Program-made: the position numbers and the translations under genes
Shown here: in pieces, positions 1 to 10,040 of the stretch
Layout: every line of letters begins with the position of its first letter
Numbering within the stretch: the stretch's first letter is position 1
DNA from: Armatimonadota bacterium
Lineage (GTDB): Bacteria; Armatimonadota; JAAZEB01
Length of the DNA stretch: 62,991 nucleotides
NCBI GenBank assembly: GCA_012512265.1
Contig: JAAZEM010000156.1
Span: 1-62,991 of the forward strand
Direction: 5' to 3'
The notes under the pieces: generated by a model
Database searches by the model: none
Seen by the model: only the letters and a program-made list of their open reading frames with translations
What the model was told of the DNA's origin: nothing

Positions 1-1307
1 CGCGCCTTGATCGGGACGGCGGGGTCGGGCACATAGAGGTAGAACAGCGTGCGCCCGCGATAGGTGCTGGGTGACGGAACCGGGCGGCGAGTATCTCGGG
101 GGCCGAGGGGTTTGAGCGCCGGAATGGCGATCCCCTCCAGGTCGAGCCCGGGTGCCAGCGGCTGGAGTGGCTTCAGCGCGAAGGGGGGCTGGTAGTCCTC
201 CGGGCGCGCGAGCCACTGCCGGACGGCGGCGTTCGCCTCGCCGAAGGCACGCCAATAGGCCATCGCGTCGCGATGCTCCGGGGGCAGGGCGTAGCCAGGC
301 CCGCGCGGGGGCTCCTCCGGGTGGATCATGCTAAGCGTCCAGAGGTTGTAGCCATCCGTTTGCGTGGCCAGGGCGAAGGCATGCGCCGGCAGGTCCCCCG
401 GTCGGTAGCGGTTGATCCGAAACCAGGGGATGAAACGGTTGTGCGGGTTGAGCGCCTTCATGCGGTCGCGCGCGGCAGCGACTTCATCGCGCCAGCCCAG
501 ACCGTCGTAGGGGATCCAGTTGTCGAGGTAGGCAGGGGCCTCCTTGGTCGCCAGGTGGCGGGCAAACGCGCGCGAGAAGATATCATCTCGCGCGGGCATC
601 ATTCCCAGGGAGAGGCGGGGGTTCTCGCGATGGGCACGCTCGCGGAAGGCGATCACGGCGCGGTCGAGCCGGCTTTCGAGGTGTGCGAGATACGCCTTCT
701 CCTTGCCGGACCAGCGCAACAGCTCCTTCCGGCGCGAGGCCGGCAGGTCGCGCCCGCCGGAGGCGCCGTCGAAGGTGCGCCAGCAGTCGTCGCAGTAGCA
801 CGGATTGTTGTTGATATTGATCTCGATGTCGATCTTCACTGCCTCGATGGGGAGGGTGCGCGAGAGCCGGGCCAGGTAGAAGACACGCCGGAACATGGAG
901 AGCCAGGCTTCCTCCTGGTAGAGGCAGTACATCCGCTCGTGCACGGTGCCGTCGTCGCCCACGTACGGCCCCGCGGTTGCCGTTGCCGGGTCGCGTTGTC
1001 CCTTCTTCTCGGGATAGAGGTAGAGGTGAACGCGCAACCCGTGCGCGCGTGCTTCGCGGACCACCTCGGTGATGAAACCCTCCATCTCGGGGCTGTTCAT
1101 ATCGAAGTCCGCCGGATGGACTTTCAGGTCCACGGTGTTGAAGCCGTGGTCGCGCAGCAGCGGCAGATAGCGCTTGTAGCTGTCACTCCCGAAGAAAGCG
1201 CCCGCGTAGCCGGCAAGGAGAGGGGCTTCGCGAGCGCCGGCGGGCGCGCCACTTACCATGGTCGCGGCCGTAATCCAGATCGAGCCAGCGAGCAGCCACA
1301 GATGCAC
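1..1307 (-). CDS. Secreted TIM-barrel glycosidase-like protein, 3' end missing
   Basis: The minus strand reads open from 1307 to the window edge, so at least 435 residues are present and the C-terminus is missing. I start it at a GTG (1305-1307) preceded by GGAAGGAG at 1315-1322. This adds a hydrophobic leader (VHLWLLAGSIWITAAT) that a downstream ATG at 1259 would lose, so export is likely. The mature part has TIM-barrel-like strands: a sequence like DHGFNTVDLKVHPADFD near residue 50, VKIDIEIN in the middle and a Cys pair in NNPCYCDDCW. Similar alternations occur in secreted putative glycosidases of the GHL/DUF4015 kind. The substrate is unknown and the family assignment is inference. It is the first of three minus-strand genes running away from the divergent region at 3077-3252. 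Confidence 0.7.
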   Translation of the reverse strand, partial: MHLWLLAGSIWITAATMVSGAPAGAREAPLLAGYAGAFFGSDSYKRYLPLLRDHGFNTVDLKVHPADFDMNSPEMEGFITEVVREARAHGLRVHLYLYPEKKGQRDPATATAGPYVGDDGTVHERMYCLYQEEAWLSMFRRVFYLARLSRTLPIEAVKIDIEININNNPCYCDDCWRTFDGASGGRDLPASRRKELLRWSGKEKAYLAHLESRLDRAVIAFRERAHRENPRLSLGMMPARDDIFSRAFARHLATKEAPAYLDNWIPYDGLGWRDEVAAARDRMKALNPHNRFIPWFRINRYRPGDLPAHAFALATQTDGYNLWTLSMIHPEEPPRGPGYALPPEHRDAMAYWRAFGEANAAVRQWLARPEDYQPPFALKPLQPLAPGLDLEGIAIPALKPLGPRDTRRPVPSPSTYRGRTLFYLYVPDPAVPIKA

Positions 1308-1449
1308 AGCGAACTCCTTCCCATCGATGCGTTGCCTGCCTGCAATGAACGGCGCGCTTTGTTGCGACGCACCGGGTACCCGGGGGACAGGTTGTCCGTG
1401 GAGAGGGCGGCCTCCTTCTCACCACGGGTGGGGTTTGGAGCGATCGCTC

Positions 1450-1917
1450 TCAGGCACCCGCCAGCTGGCGGATTCGCTCGCGGTTGGAGCGGATCAACTC
1501 GGCCTGTTCCGGCCAGAAGAGGGGAAGGTCCGCATCGAGGGGGACCCAGCGCAGGGTGTAGGCGTGCGATCTGTCGGTGGGCGTGCCGTGCGCCTGCCGG
1601 GTGAGATAGAGGAAATAGTGGGTGCGCTTCCACTCTTTGCGGGCGAAATCGAGGCGCTCGCGCGTCCCGAGTTCTCCCAGGAAGGTCAAATCGGTGAGCC
1701 CCGCCTCCTCCGCGATCTCGCGCCGGGCGGCCTCCTCGAAGCTCTCTCCAGGCTCGACATGGCCTTTGGGGAGGACGCACAACTGGTGGTCGCCCTCCAG
1801 AACAAGGGCGACCAGGAGGCGGCCCTGCTCCAGGCGGACGACGACCCCGCCGGCCGAATCCTCCTCGCGGATCCCCGCGGGCTTGCGGTACCAGCTCTCA
1901 TCGATGACCAATGCCAT
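1450..1917 (-). CDS. Nudix hydrolase
   Basis: A 155-residue protein with a complete Nudix box at residues 52-74 (G-x5-E-x7-REIxEEAG: GHVEPGESF followed by REIAEEAGL). Nudix enzymes cleave nucleoside diphosphate-linked substrates using Mg2+ bound by the REUxEE glutamates. The aromatic-rich C-terminal half (WKRTHYFLYL) resembles diadenosine polyphosphate or MutT-like members, but the substrate cannot be read from sequence. The open frame extends upstream into low-complexity Arg/Ala sequence that lies over the preceding UroD-like gene. I therefore use the ATG at 1917, giving a 20-base overlap with that gene and probable translational coupling. Confidence 0.9.
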   Translation of the reverse strand: MALVIDESWYRKPAGIREEDSAGGVVVRLEQGRLLVALVLEGDHQLCVLPKGHVEPGESFEEAARREIAEEAGLTDLTFLGELGTRERLDFARKEWKRTHYFLYLTRQAHGTPTDRSHAYTLRWVPLDADLPLFWPEQAELIRSNRERIRQLAGA

Positions 1918-3076
1918 CGCTCCTGCCACCGCGGCTGCTCTTGGGGCCGAGGTAGCCGCACCAGCCGTCCCACAGCTTCTCGCGCCCGGCGGGAGAGACG
2001 AGCGCGCCGATCTCCTCGCGCGTGGCACCCTCGCTCAAGAGGCGCTCGGTCTCCTTGGCGGCGCGGATGAACGCGCGCACTTTTTCGACGACCTCGGGCG
2101 CGCACATCGTCTCGGCGAGGATGGTGTGGACGCCGCTCGCGCCATCGGCGACCGCCTGATAGACGAAATCTTCGACTTCCTGGCAGTCCATTTCGCGGTA
2201 ATGGAAGGAGCCGAGCCGCCAGGTGAACGGGACGCGGCAGTGGTCGCGCACGATCCTGGGGGTGAGCTTCGGCGAGATCGACGGGTCGAAGAAGCTGAGC
2301 CCGATCTCCTCCAGGAAGGGGAGCTGCTCGGCGCGCAGGTCCTCGACGTGGGCGTGGCGCCGGCCGGTCGTGGTCCCGCGATAATACTGTTCCCAGAAGG
2401 GAAGGACCATTTCGCGGAAGAGGCGCGCGGGGATGAAGCTCGCCAGGTCGTCGCACATTCCGCCCGCGTTTGGATTGACCGGGTTGCGGCCATCGAGCGC
2501 GCAGACCCAGCGGTGGAATTCAAGCGTGCTTTCGACCACCGCTCCGAGAAACTCGCCCGCGAGTGAGGGACTGTCGAGCAACTCCATGAAGAATTCTTCG
2601 CCGCGCAGCTCGTAAGCGGTGGTGATGGGGCCCTCGGCGCCGAAGGAGAAGCCAACCGGCTCGCCGAGGAATGCCTGGCGCAGGCGCTCGCGAAACTCCA
2701 GGAAGAACGGTGCCATGCCCGCCTCGGACCAGCGCACCGGCTCGCGCAGCCGACGGATTCCCTCGCCCAGCGAGGAGTAGATGTGCGTGTGCGCGACCTC
2801 ACCACCCTCGGGAAAGAGGAGCTCGCTTCCCAGGGCGTTCACGTGTCCGTAGCTGACCGCCGGCGTGGAGACGCCCGGAAGGCGCACCTCGGGGCCGAAC
2901 AGCTCGCGCAGCAGGGGCCGGCCACGGCGATACGCCTCGATGCACGCTTCCGGGTTCAGGTTGAACTCTCGGATTGGAATGCCGGTCACCTCGCGCAAAG
3001 CGCCCTGGCTCGCCGAGACATGCCAGCGGAACCCCGCCTCGTCGCGGGCGCGCATGTAATCTGGTCGCGTTGTCAT
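1898..3076 (-). CDS. Uroporphyrinogen decarboxylase-superfamily protein (UroD-like 1)
   Basis: A 392-residue protein with the UroD/MetE-like barrel layout. It begins MTTRPDYMRA after a clear AAAGGA site (minus strand, around 3080-3088). The longer frame back to 3229 is Arg-rich and non-conserved. Visible features are the long mid-barrel helices (LFREMVLPFWEQYYRG), an HAHVED strand end and a late TILAETM strand. Genuine HemE is shorter (about 340-360 residues) and has a conserved N-terminal RQAG motif not seen here. Free-standing UroD-like proteins of this sort are abundant in Armatimonadota and Planctomycetes and are often near sugar genes. Some relatives are corrinoid-linked methyltransferases. 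The exact reaction is unknown. It shares the divergent region with the membrane protein at 3253. Confidence 0.75.
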   Translation of the reverse strand: MTTRPDYMRARDEAGFRWHVSASQGALREVTGIPIREFNLNPEACIEAYRRGRPLLRELFGPEVRLPGVSTPAVSYGHVNALGSELLFPEGGEVAHTHIYSSLGEGIRRLREPVRWSEAGMAPFFLEFRERLRQAFLGEPVGFSFGAEGPITTAYELRGEEFFMELLDSPSLAGEFLGAVVESTLEFHRWVCALDGRNPVNPNAGGMCDDLASFIPARLFREMVLPFWEQYYRGTTTGRRHAHVEDLRAEQLPFLEEIGLSFFDPSISPKLTPRIVRDHCRVPFTWRLGSFHYREMDCQEVEDFVYQAVADGASGVHTILAETMCAPEVVEKVRAFIRAAKETERLLSEGATREEIGALVSPAGREKLWDGWCGYLGPKSSRGGRSDGIGHR

Positions 3077-3252
3077 CGCATCCTTTCGGGAAGGGCGGTC
3101 GCCGCCCTGGGCCGCTTCACAGCACAGATCGTTCGTTCGCCGGGCGGGAGAAGCCTCCTTCCGGGCGCGGAATCTCCGGGGGAGCAGGAATCGGGCGTTG
3201 GGAGGGGAACACCCCCCTACCGCAATCACCGACGTGAGGGGGGCCTATCCAC

Positions 3253-5220
3253 ATGGCGGCCTTGCGCGAGAGAGTGGAAGAGGTCGCGCCCCTGGCGGGC
3301 GCGGGCCGGGCGATCACGGTTCGCTCCGTTCTGATCAGCCTGATCGTCACGTTCCTGACGGGGTTTTGGGTGCGCGAGTCGGAGCTGGAGGCGGTGGGCG
3401 TCTTCATCAGCGAGAGCGTGCCGACGATCCCCGCCGTCGGCTCCATCCTCCTGCTGCTCCTGATAAACAGCTTCCTCCGCGGCTCCCGGCACGCGTTCTC
3501 GCGGGGAGAGCTGATTGCCACCTTCTTCATGGTCACGGTGGCAACCACGCCCTACAACTGCGGGATGGTGCGCATCCTCCTGGCGTTCATCACGGCGCCG
3601 TTCTACTTCGCCGGCGCGGGCAACCGCCTGGGCGAGACACACCCGCTCATCCCGGCCTGGGCGACGCCGCGCGACCCGGAGGTGGTACGCGGGTTCTACG
3701 AGGGGTTGCGCCACGCCCCGATTCCGTGGGGCGCGTGGGTGGTTCCCGTGCTCGCGTGGGTGGGCTTCTTCCTGGCGCTCTGGCTGGCGATGGCGTGCCT
3801 GGTGGCGCTGATGCACCGGCCCTGGGTGGAGAAGGAGAAACTGGCGTTTCCCCTGGTCCAGCTCCCCCTGGAGATGACGGAGCCGGGCGGGCGGGGCGTG
3901 CCCGCGTTCTTCCGCAACCCGGTGATGTGGGCCGGCTTCGCGGTGGCGTTTGTCGCCGATGGCGCGCATATTCTCCACGCGCTGATCCCGTCGTTCCCTC
4001 AGTTTGGCGGTCAGGCGAGCTTCCGGCCGTTCACGACGCCGCCGTGGGACGCCATCGGGTCGGTTTCCCTCCCGCGCCGGCCGCTGCTGATCGGCCTCGG
4101 ATATCTCGTCTCCACGGAGATCACCTTCTCGGTGTGGGCCACCTTCTGGCTGGAGAAGCTGGTGGCGGTGTTCCTGAGCGCGGTGGGGTATCGCGAGCCG
4201 GGAGCGCCATTCGTCCGCGAGCAGGGGTTTGGCGCCTATCTCGCCGTGGCACTCGCGCTCCTCTATCTGAACCGCCGGCACCTGGCGATGATTGCCCGGG
4301 CGTCCATTTCGTCCGCCCATCCGGAGATGCGCGGCTACCGGGTGGCGTTCTGGGGCTTCTGGGCGAGTACGGCGGCGCTCCTGATCTTCTGCCGGATGCT
4401 CGGCTTGGCGTGGTGGGTGGCCGCGCTCTACATCGGGATCCTCCTGGCGATTGCGCTCACCTTCGCGCGGGTCCGCGCCGAAGCAGGGATCCCGCTGGCG
4501 TGGCTCTTCCCCTATGGGATGCCCCGGACGATGCTCCTCGCGTCGTTCGGCACGGCGCCCTTCTCCGTAGGCGGCGACCCGACGACGCTGACGGCTTTCG
4601 CCACGCTCTCCTTCCTCTCGTATTCGAACACCATCTCTCTCTCCGGATACCAGGTGGAGAGCCTGCGCGCCGGGTTCCACCTCTCGGAGAAGCCAGGCCG
4701 GATGATAGCGTGGCTCACCGCGGCGCTCGTGGTGGGCCTGCTCCTCTCGTTCACGTTCCACCTGGGCACCTTCTACCGGATCGGCGCCGGGTCGCAGGCG
4801 AGCGTGTATGGAACCGGATTCTACGGCAGCTCCGGGGCGATCGCGGCGTATAACAGCGCCATTCTGAACGCGTCGGCGCCGATTCCGATCGACAAGCCGC
4901 GGGTGGTCGCCGGGGGCGCCGGGTTCTTCATCGCTCTCCTGTTGCAGGTACTGCGCGTGCGGATCATCGGTTTTCCGTTCCACCCGCTGGGCTACGCGGC
5001 GGGGACCGCCTACGGGCATCTCCTCTGGTGGTCGTTCTTCCTGGTCTGGGTGATCAAGGTGGCGGTCCTCCGGTTTGGAGGCCGACAGCTCTACCGCAAG
5101 TCGGTGCCCGCATTCCTGGGCTTCACTCTGGGGCACTTCTTCACCTCGGGCGTGGTCTGGGGCCTGATGGGCGCCAGCAGCAAGGATCTGTTCGAGCGGT
5201 TCATCGTCTGCTTTGGATAG
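3253..5220 (+). CDS. Polytopic membrane protein, DUF6784/DUF6785 type
   Basis: A 655-residue integral membrane protein with about 12-14 hydrophobic segments spread over the whole length (for example VLISLIVTFLTGF near residue 25, SILLLLLINSFL near 65, a long pair near 385-430, and HLLWWSFFLVWVIKVAVL near 600). The layout and loop sequences such as GYQVESLRAGF and FPFHPLGYA match the DUF6784/DUF6785 proteins that sit beside glycoside hydrolases in Armatimonadota and Planctomycetes. These resemble OPT-like transporters, but the substrate is unproven. It is followed after 90 bp by a giant secreted LamG protein, so a role in uptake of a glycan product is plausible (inference). GAGGGGGG at 3236-3244 serves as ribosome site. 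Confidence 0.75.
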   Translation: MAALRERVEEVAPLAGAGRAITVRSVLISLIVTFLTGFWVRESELEAVGVFISESVPTIPAVGSILLLLLINSFLRGSRHAFSRGELIATFFMVTVATTPYNCGMVRILLAFITAPFYFAGAGNRLGETHPLIPAWATPRDPEVVRGFYEGLRHAPIPWGAWVVPVLAWVGFFLALWLAMACLVALMHRPWVEKEKLAFPLVQLPLEMTEPGGRGVPAFFRNPVMWAGFAVAFVADGAHILHALIPSFPQFGGQASFRPFTTPPWDAIGSVSLPRRPLLIGLGYLVSTEITFSVWATFWLEKLVAVFLSAVGYREPGAPFVREQGFGAYLAVALALLYLNRRHLAMIARASISSAHPEMRGYRVAFWGFWASTAALLIFCRMLGLAWWVAALYIGILLAIALTFARVRAEAGIPLAWLFPYGMPRTMLLASFGTAPFSVGGDPTTLTAFATLSFLSYSNTISLSGYQVESLRAGFHLSEKPGRMIAWLTAALVVGLLLSFTFHLGTFYRIGAGSQASVYGTGFYGSSGAIAAYNSAILNASAPIPIDKPRVVAGGAGFFIALLLQVLRVRIIGFPFHPLGYAAGTAYGHLLWWSFFLVWVIKVAVLRFGGRQLYRKSVPAFLGFTLGHFFTSGVVWGLMGASSKDLFERFIVCFG

Positions 5221-5310
5221 GAGGTGTTTGCGCGGGCTGTTCCATGGCGCGGTGAACGCTTGTCACGGGGCGGCGCGCCAGCCCACTCGCCATCTCCAAA
5301 GGAGGGTGTC

Positions 5311-8300
5311 ATGGGATCGCAGGCCATCGTCACGCGGATTGCGCTGATCGTGATGCTCGTCGCGGGAGGCGCCTGGATCGCGCCCGGCACGGGAGCAGGA
5401 GCCGCTCCCGACCCGGACCTGCTGGGGCACTGGGCGTTTGATGAGGGCGCGGGCCCCGACGCGATGGAGAGTAGCGGGCGCGGGCCCAAGGGGGAGATCC
5501 ACGGCGCCGAATGGGTGAAAGGGCGGTTTGGCACGGCGCTCCGCTTCGGCGGGAGCGGTGCCTACGTCACCATCCCTGAACTCCGCGGCCTCGACGGCAG
5601 CGACGAGATGACGCTGGAGGCGTGGGTCTATTGGGAGGCGACGGGGCGCTATCCGAACATCGTCTCGGGAGGCCGGTGGAACCCGGGTGGCTTCCTCCTC
5701 TTTGTCTCGGACGACCACTGTAGCTTCCGCATGGGCAAGCCGGGGAAGGAGCCGTTTGAACTGGGCCGCGACTGGGCGGAGACGGGTGCGAACATCGGGC
5801 GGATTGTCCTCGGCCGGTGGCGCCACCTGGCCGCGACGTTCAAGCGCCCGAAACTCACCACCTACCTGGACGGCGAGCCGGTTGGAAGCGCAACGTGGGA
5901 CTACCCAGTGGGCTTCTCGGGCGAGCTGCGGATTGGATGCTGGAGCAGCCCAAACGTGTGCCACACCGGGCTGATCGACGAGGTGAAGATCTACCGGCGC
6001 GCGCTCACCCCCGAAGAGATCCGCGCGTCCTACCTGAAAGAGGCGCCGCGCCGGCAGGTGGCCGAGGGCGAGGCCCCCTACGAGCGGATCCCCGTGGAGG
6101 CAACACGACTCGAGCCGGCGGTGACGCTCGAGACGCGGTGCGCGCGCCTGTGGCTTGACCGGAAGGCGCGCGTCATCAGCCTGGCGGATAAGGCGGCCGG
6201 CAAGGAGTATCTTGCCGACGCGGTTCCCATCGCCCGGTTGCGGACCGCCGAGAGCGAGCTGCGGCCTACGGCGTGTTCTTACCGCGACGGCCTCCTGACG
6301 CTGGAGTTTGGCCAGGGCGAGGCGACTGCCACGGTGAAGGTGACACCGCGCGACCACTACCTGGTTTTTGAAGTCGCTTCGACGAGCGGCGCCGCGGCCG
6401 AGGAGCTGATTTTCCTCGACCTGCGCGTGAAGCCGATGCCGTATACGGGCAATGGATCCGGGCTGACGGCGGATGACGAGTTCGCGATCTGCCTGCGCGC
6501 GCTCAACCTCCTCGCCCAGCCCGTGTTTGGGGGGACGCCGCGCCGGATGAGCGCCACGTGCTCTCGCGAGCGCGGTATCATTGGCGCCCGGGCGGCGCTC
6601 GCGGCCTGCCCGACGCCGCAGATCCGGAAGACGCTCCAAGAGATGACGCGGCGCGAGGGGCTGCCCCACTCGCCGCTCGGAGGCGCCTTCGCCCTGGATG
6701 CCCCGGAGAACCGCTACTCCTACCTCTTCACCCGCAACATCTCGGAGGAGAACGTGGATCTCTGGATCCTCATGGCCAGGCGCGCCGGCATCCCCTACAT
6801 CCACTTCTCCGGGTGGCAGAAGACGCTGGGGAGCTACGAGCCGAGGCCGACGCTCTTCCCCAACGGCTTCGCCGGGCTGAAGGCGACCATCGACAAGATT
6901 CACGCCGCCGGGCTGAAGGCGAGCACGCACACGCTCACCGGGTGCATCTCACCCACCGACCCGTTCGCGTCGCCCGTGCCCGACCCACACCTGGCGGTGC
7001 GTTCCACGCTGACACTCGCGGAAGACGTGGACGAGAAGGCGACCACGATCCCGCTGGCCGAGTCTCCGGCCGGGATGGACACGATCTGGGCCTACGCGAG
7101 CAAGGGGAACGCCGTGCGCCTGGGTAACGAAGTGGTGCAGTTTACCGGAGTGCGCGAGGAGCCGCCCTACGCGCTGACCGGGTGCCAGCGCGGCGCGTTT
7201 GGAACGAAGCCCGCCGCGCACAAGAAGGGCGCGCCGGTGAGCTACCTCTACAGCTGGTACGGCACCTTCTATCCGGACCCTGACTCGCCCCTGGCAGAAC
7301 GCGTGGCCGACTCCATCGCGCGTGCCATCAACGAGTGCGGGTTCGATATGATCTACATGGATGGCGCCGAGGGGATGCCTGGCGCGAGGGGCTATGGCGC
7401 CGCCAAGATGCGCAACACGATCTTCAGCAAGATCCGCCGGCCCGTGCGCGTTGAGGCGAGCAACGGCCCGGCGCACCACTCGTGGACGATGCACTCGTGC
7501 ATGGGCGCGTGGGACCTCCCTCACTGGGGGATCAAGCCGTTTATCGACCTCCACTGCAAGGCGAACGAGAGCGCGCGTACCGGCGAGCTAATGCCGGCGC
7601 AGTTGGGGTGGTGGGGGATCCTGGGTCCCACCGAGGACTACGATGCCCTCCTGCCGGACGAGATCGAGTATCTCTGCGCCAAGGCGCTCGGCTGGGACCA
7701 GGCACTCTCCTTCCAGGGAGTCATCCCCTCCCAGCGCCCGGTGAACGCGCGCCAGGATGAGTACCTGACGCTGATTGGGCGTTACGAGCGCCTGCGCCTG
7801 GCCGACTACTTCTCCGAGGATGTGCGCGCGAAGCTGCGCGAGCCGGGCGCCGAGTATCACCTGGTCCAATCGCCCGAGGGCGAGTGGTACTTCCTGCCCA
7901 GGGACTACGCCTCGCGGAAGGTGACCCGGGGCGAGGAGTGGCGGGTGACGAACCGCTACGCCCGGCAAACGCCAAAGCTGCGTGTCCAGGCGCTCTACGC
8001 CGCCGGACCGTATGACGGCCAGAGCGTGACCCTGGCCGACTTCACGCGCCCGGGTGAATTCGGCGAGCCGGCCGCCGCGGAGGGCGTTACGATCTCGCTG
8101 GAGCCGTCCACGGAGCAGGTAAAAGCCGGCACGGCGAGTGGCAAGCTCGTCGCCACCAACCGGGGCAAGGAAGCGCGCGGCGCGTGGGCGCGCGTGACGC
8201 GCACCTTCTCGCCGCCGCTCGACCTGCGGCCCTACGGCGGCCTGGGCGTGTGGATCTACGGCGATGGCAAGGGCGAGGTGCTCAACTTCCAGCTCACGAA

Positions 8301-9825
8301 CATCCGCCAGTTTTGGGAGGGCGGGATGACGTGCAGCGAGCACTACGTGACGGTCGATTTCACCGGCTGGCGGTATTTCGAGCTCCTCTTCCGCGAGCGA
8401 GACGCCGACCGCCATCGCGACTACGCGTGGCCGTACAACCCGCTTTACGGGATCTACCGGGCGACCCTGCGCCGCCAGTACATGCCGGCGCTCAACCTCT
8501 ACGTGAACAACGTGCCCCCGGGCGAGACGATCACCTGCTTCATCAGCCCGATCAAGGCGCTTCCGGTCTCGAAGGTGAAGATCGCGAACCCGGCGGTCAC
8601 CCTCGGCGGGCAGCGCGTCCTCTTCCCGGTGACGCTGGAAAGCGGGCAGTCGATTGAGATGGAGTCTCCTGCGGAGTGCAGGCTCTTGGACGACCGCGGC
8701 GCGCTCGTCGAGCGCTTCGCGCCTCGTGGCGCGGTGCCGGCGCTTTCGCCCGGCGAGAATCGCGTTGCCTTCGAGTGCGATGCGGTGGAAGGCTACCGGC
8801 CCCGGGCGCGGGTCACCGTGATCACCGAGGGGCCGCCGCTGCGCGGGCGCGCGCCGCGCGAGAAGGTGGACGAGCGCTGGCTGCGCGAGGAGTATGACGA
8901 TCCACGCCTGATCCGGGCGATTGACGGGAAGGAGAACACGTGGGAGATCTGGTGCCGCCAGGGAACGAGGGGAGCCAGCCTCGAGGCGGAGATCGTGGTC
9001 GAGCGCCTGTCGCCCAGCCAGGCGGGCCAGAGCACCGAGGGCGCGCGCCTCATCGAGGGGTTCGAGGATCTGGCACGCTTTGCCGATTCGCCAGAGAACC
9101 AGTTCGCCAAATATGCCTGGGACGCGGAGCATCAGGGCGTGCCTGCCAAGCCGGGCGTTGCGCAAAGCCTGGAGCTCGCGACAGACGTGGTGAAAGCCGG
9201 AAAGGCGAGCGCGCGCTTCACTGCGACGAGCACGCGCTCGGACCATGCCGGGTGGTGTGCCCGGGGCGCGCGCTTCTCGCCGCCGCTTGACCTCAGCGGG
9301 TATGCTGCGGTCGGGTGGTGGATCCACGGCGACGCTGGTGGCCAAGCACTGAAACTACAATGGCGCGATACGGCGGGCCGGTGGCTGGACCTGGTGACGC
9401 CGGTCGATTTCCAGGGCTGGCGCTACGTGGAGTTCCCGCTCGAGGCGCGCGACGGCTTCGACCTCTCGCGCGTGGAGTACCTGATCCTCTACTTCAACGG
9501 GATTCCCGCGGGGAAGCGCGTCACCTGCCATGTGGATGAGCTCCGCGTCCTCCCGCGGCCGGCGGGCCTGCGCGAGCCCCAGCTGACGGTGGATGGTCGG
9601 ACGGTGCGCTTCCCGGTGGCACTATCGGCGGGCGAGCGCCTGGTGCTGGATGCGTCCGACCGGGCCCGCCACTACGCCCCCGATGGCCGGCTGGTGGGCG
9701 TGGTGAAACCTTCCGGCAGCCTGCCCCTTCTGAGGCCGGGCCGACACCAGATCGCCTTCGGGTGGGGCGACAAACCGGCCGGCGACTTCCAGGTGAAGGT
9801 GATGGCGGTGAAAATCTACCGGTGA
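5311..9825 (+). CDS. Giant secreted LamG-domain glycosidase-like protein
   Basis: 1504 residues. The start at 5311 follows AAAGGAGGG (5298-5306) and gives a signal peptide (IALIVMLVAGGAW); the open frame upstream lacks both. Domain order: a concanavalin/LamG fold at about 33-243 (GHWAFDEGAG, LEAWVYWEA, HLAATF, GLIDEVKIYRRALTPEEI); a beta-rich region to about 450; a TIM-barrel-like catalytic region at about 460-870 with IPYIHFSG and FDMIYMDGAEG strands whose acidic ends could be catalytic; then two copies of a CBM/galactose-binding-like beta-sandwich (YGGLGVWIYGDGKG and YAAVGWWIHGDAGG). The protein would act outside the cell on a complex polysaccharide. The enzyme family is not one I can name with confidence. 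It is probably co-transcribed with the membrane protein upstream. Confidence 0.75.
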   Translation: MGSQAIVTRIALIVMLVAGGAWIAPGTGAGAAPDPDLLGHWAFDEGAGPDAMESSGRGPKGEIHGAEWVKGRFGTALRFGGSGAYVTIPELRGLDGSDEMTLEAWVYWEATGRYPNIVSGGRWNPGGFLLFVSDDHCSFRMGKPGKEPFELGRDWAETGANIGRIVLGRWRHLAATFKRPKLTTYLDGEPVGSATWDYPVGFSGELRIGCWSSPNVCHTGLIDEVKIYRRALTPEEIRASYLKEAPRRQVAEGEAPYERIPVEATRLEPAVTLETRCARLWLDRKARVISLADKAAGKEYLADAVPIARLRTAESELRPTACSYRDGLLTLEFGQGEATATVKVTPRDHYLVFEVASTSGAAAEELIFLDLRVKPMPYTGNGSGLTADDEFAICLRALNLLAQPVFGGTPRRMSATCSRERGIIGARAALAACPTPQIRKTLQEMTRREGLPHSPLGGAFALDAPENRYSYLFTRNISEENVDLWILMARRAGIPYIHFSGWQKTLGSYEPRPTLFPNGFAGLKATIDKIHAAGLKASTHTLTGCISPTDPFASPVPDPHLAVRSTLTLAEDVDEKATTIPLAESPAGMDTIWAYASKGNAVRLGNEVVQFTGVREEPPYALTGCQRGAFGTKPAAHKKGAPVSYLYSWYGTFYPDPDSPLAERVADSIARAINECGFDMIYMDGAEGMPGARGYGAAKMRNTIFSKIRRPVRVEASNGPAHHSWTMHSCMGAWDLPHWGIKPFIDLHCKANESARTGELMPAQLGWWGILGPTEDYDALLPDEIEYLCAKALGWDQALSFQGVIPSQRPVNARQDEYLTLIGRYERLRLADYFSEDVRAKLREPGAEYHLVQSPEGEWYFLPRDYASRKVTRGEEWRVTNRYARQTPKLRVQALYAAGPYDGQSVTLADFTRPGEFGEPAAAEGVTISLEPSTEQVKAGTASGKLVATNRGKEARGAWARVTRTFSPPLDLRPYGGLGVWIYGDGKGEVLNFQLTNIRQFWEGGMTCSEHYVTVDFTGWRYFELLFRERDADRHRDYAWPYNPLYGIYRATLRRQYMPALNLYVNNVPPGETITCFISPIKALPVSKVKIANPAVTLGGQRVLFPVTLESGQSIEMESPAECRLLDDRGALVERFAPRGAVPALSPGENRVAFECDAVEGYRPRARVTVITEGPPLRGRAPREKVDERWLREEYDDPRLIRAIDGKENTWEIWCRQGTRGASLEAEIVVERLSPSQAGQSTEGARLIEGFEDLARFADSPENQFAKYAWDAEHQGVPAKPGVAQSLELATDVVKAGKASARFTATSTRSDHAGWCARGARFSPPLDLSGYAAVGWWIHGDAGGQALKLQWRDTAGRWLDLVTPVDFQGWRYVEFPLEARDGFDLSRVEYLILYFNGIPAGKRVTCHVDELRVLPRPAGLREPQLTVDGRTVRFPVALSAGERLVLDASDRARHYAPDGRLVGVVKPSGSLPLLRPGRHQIAFGWGDKPAGDFQVKVMAVKIYR

Positions 9826-9895
9826 CGGCCTGCTCCGGGTCGGTCGGGATAGAGGGATAGAGTGCGAGGGAGAGGCGCTGTGGGCCAGTCCGTGG

Positions 9896-9993
9896 GCGAT
9901 ACCCGCGCGCGGAGCTGGAAGCTCCGCGCTGCCTTTCGGCAAAGCCCCTTGCGGGGCTTCCCCTCCCAGGCCCCGCCAGGCCCGGTTGGGTGC
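9896..9993 (+). repeat. REP-like hairpin repeat, copy R1
   Basis: A 98-bp unit that is base-for-base identical to 10730-10827. It contains a perfect hairpin with 10-bp arms GCGCGGAGCT and AGCTCCGCGC around a GGA loop (9907-9929), then a second hairpin with AAGCCCC and GGGGCTT arms (about 9941-9958), then a C-rich tail ending GGTTGGGTGC. Together with R3 it brackets the Y1 transposase at 10264. Confidence 0.9.
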
Positions 9994-10040
9994 AGAGGGA
10001 GGGGTACTTCTGGGGTCTGCGCGGGGGATCCGGGGGCAGG

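Noticed and set aside
273..1604. 443-residue plus-strand open frame
   Set aside because: It mirrors the secreted minus-strand gene, is Arg/Gly/Val-rich and has no domain or ribosome site.
3226..5136. 636-residue minus-strand open frame
   Set aside because: Antisense of the membrane protein gene; low-complexity Arg/His/Glu composition typical of GC-rich shadow frames.
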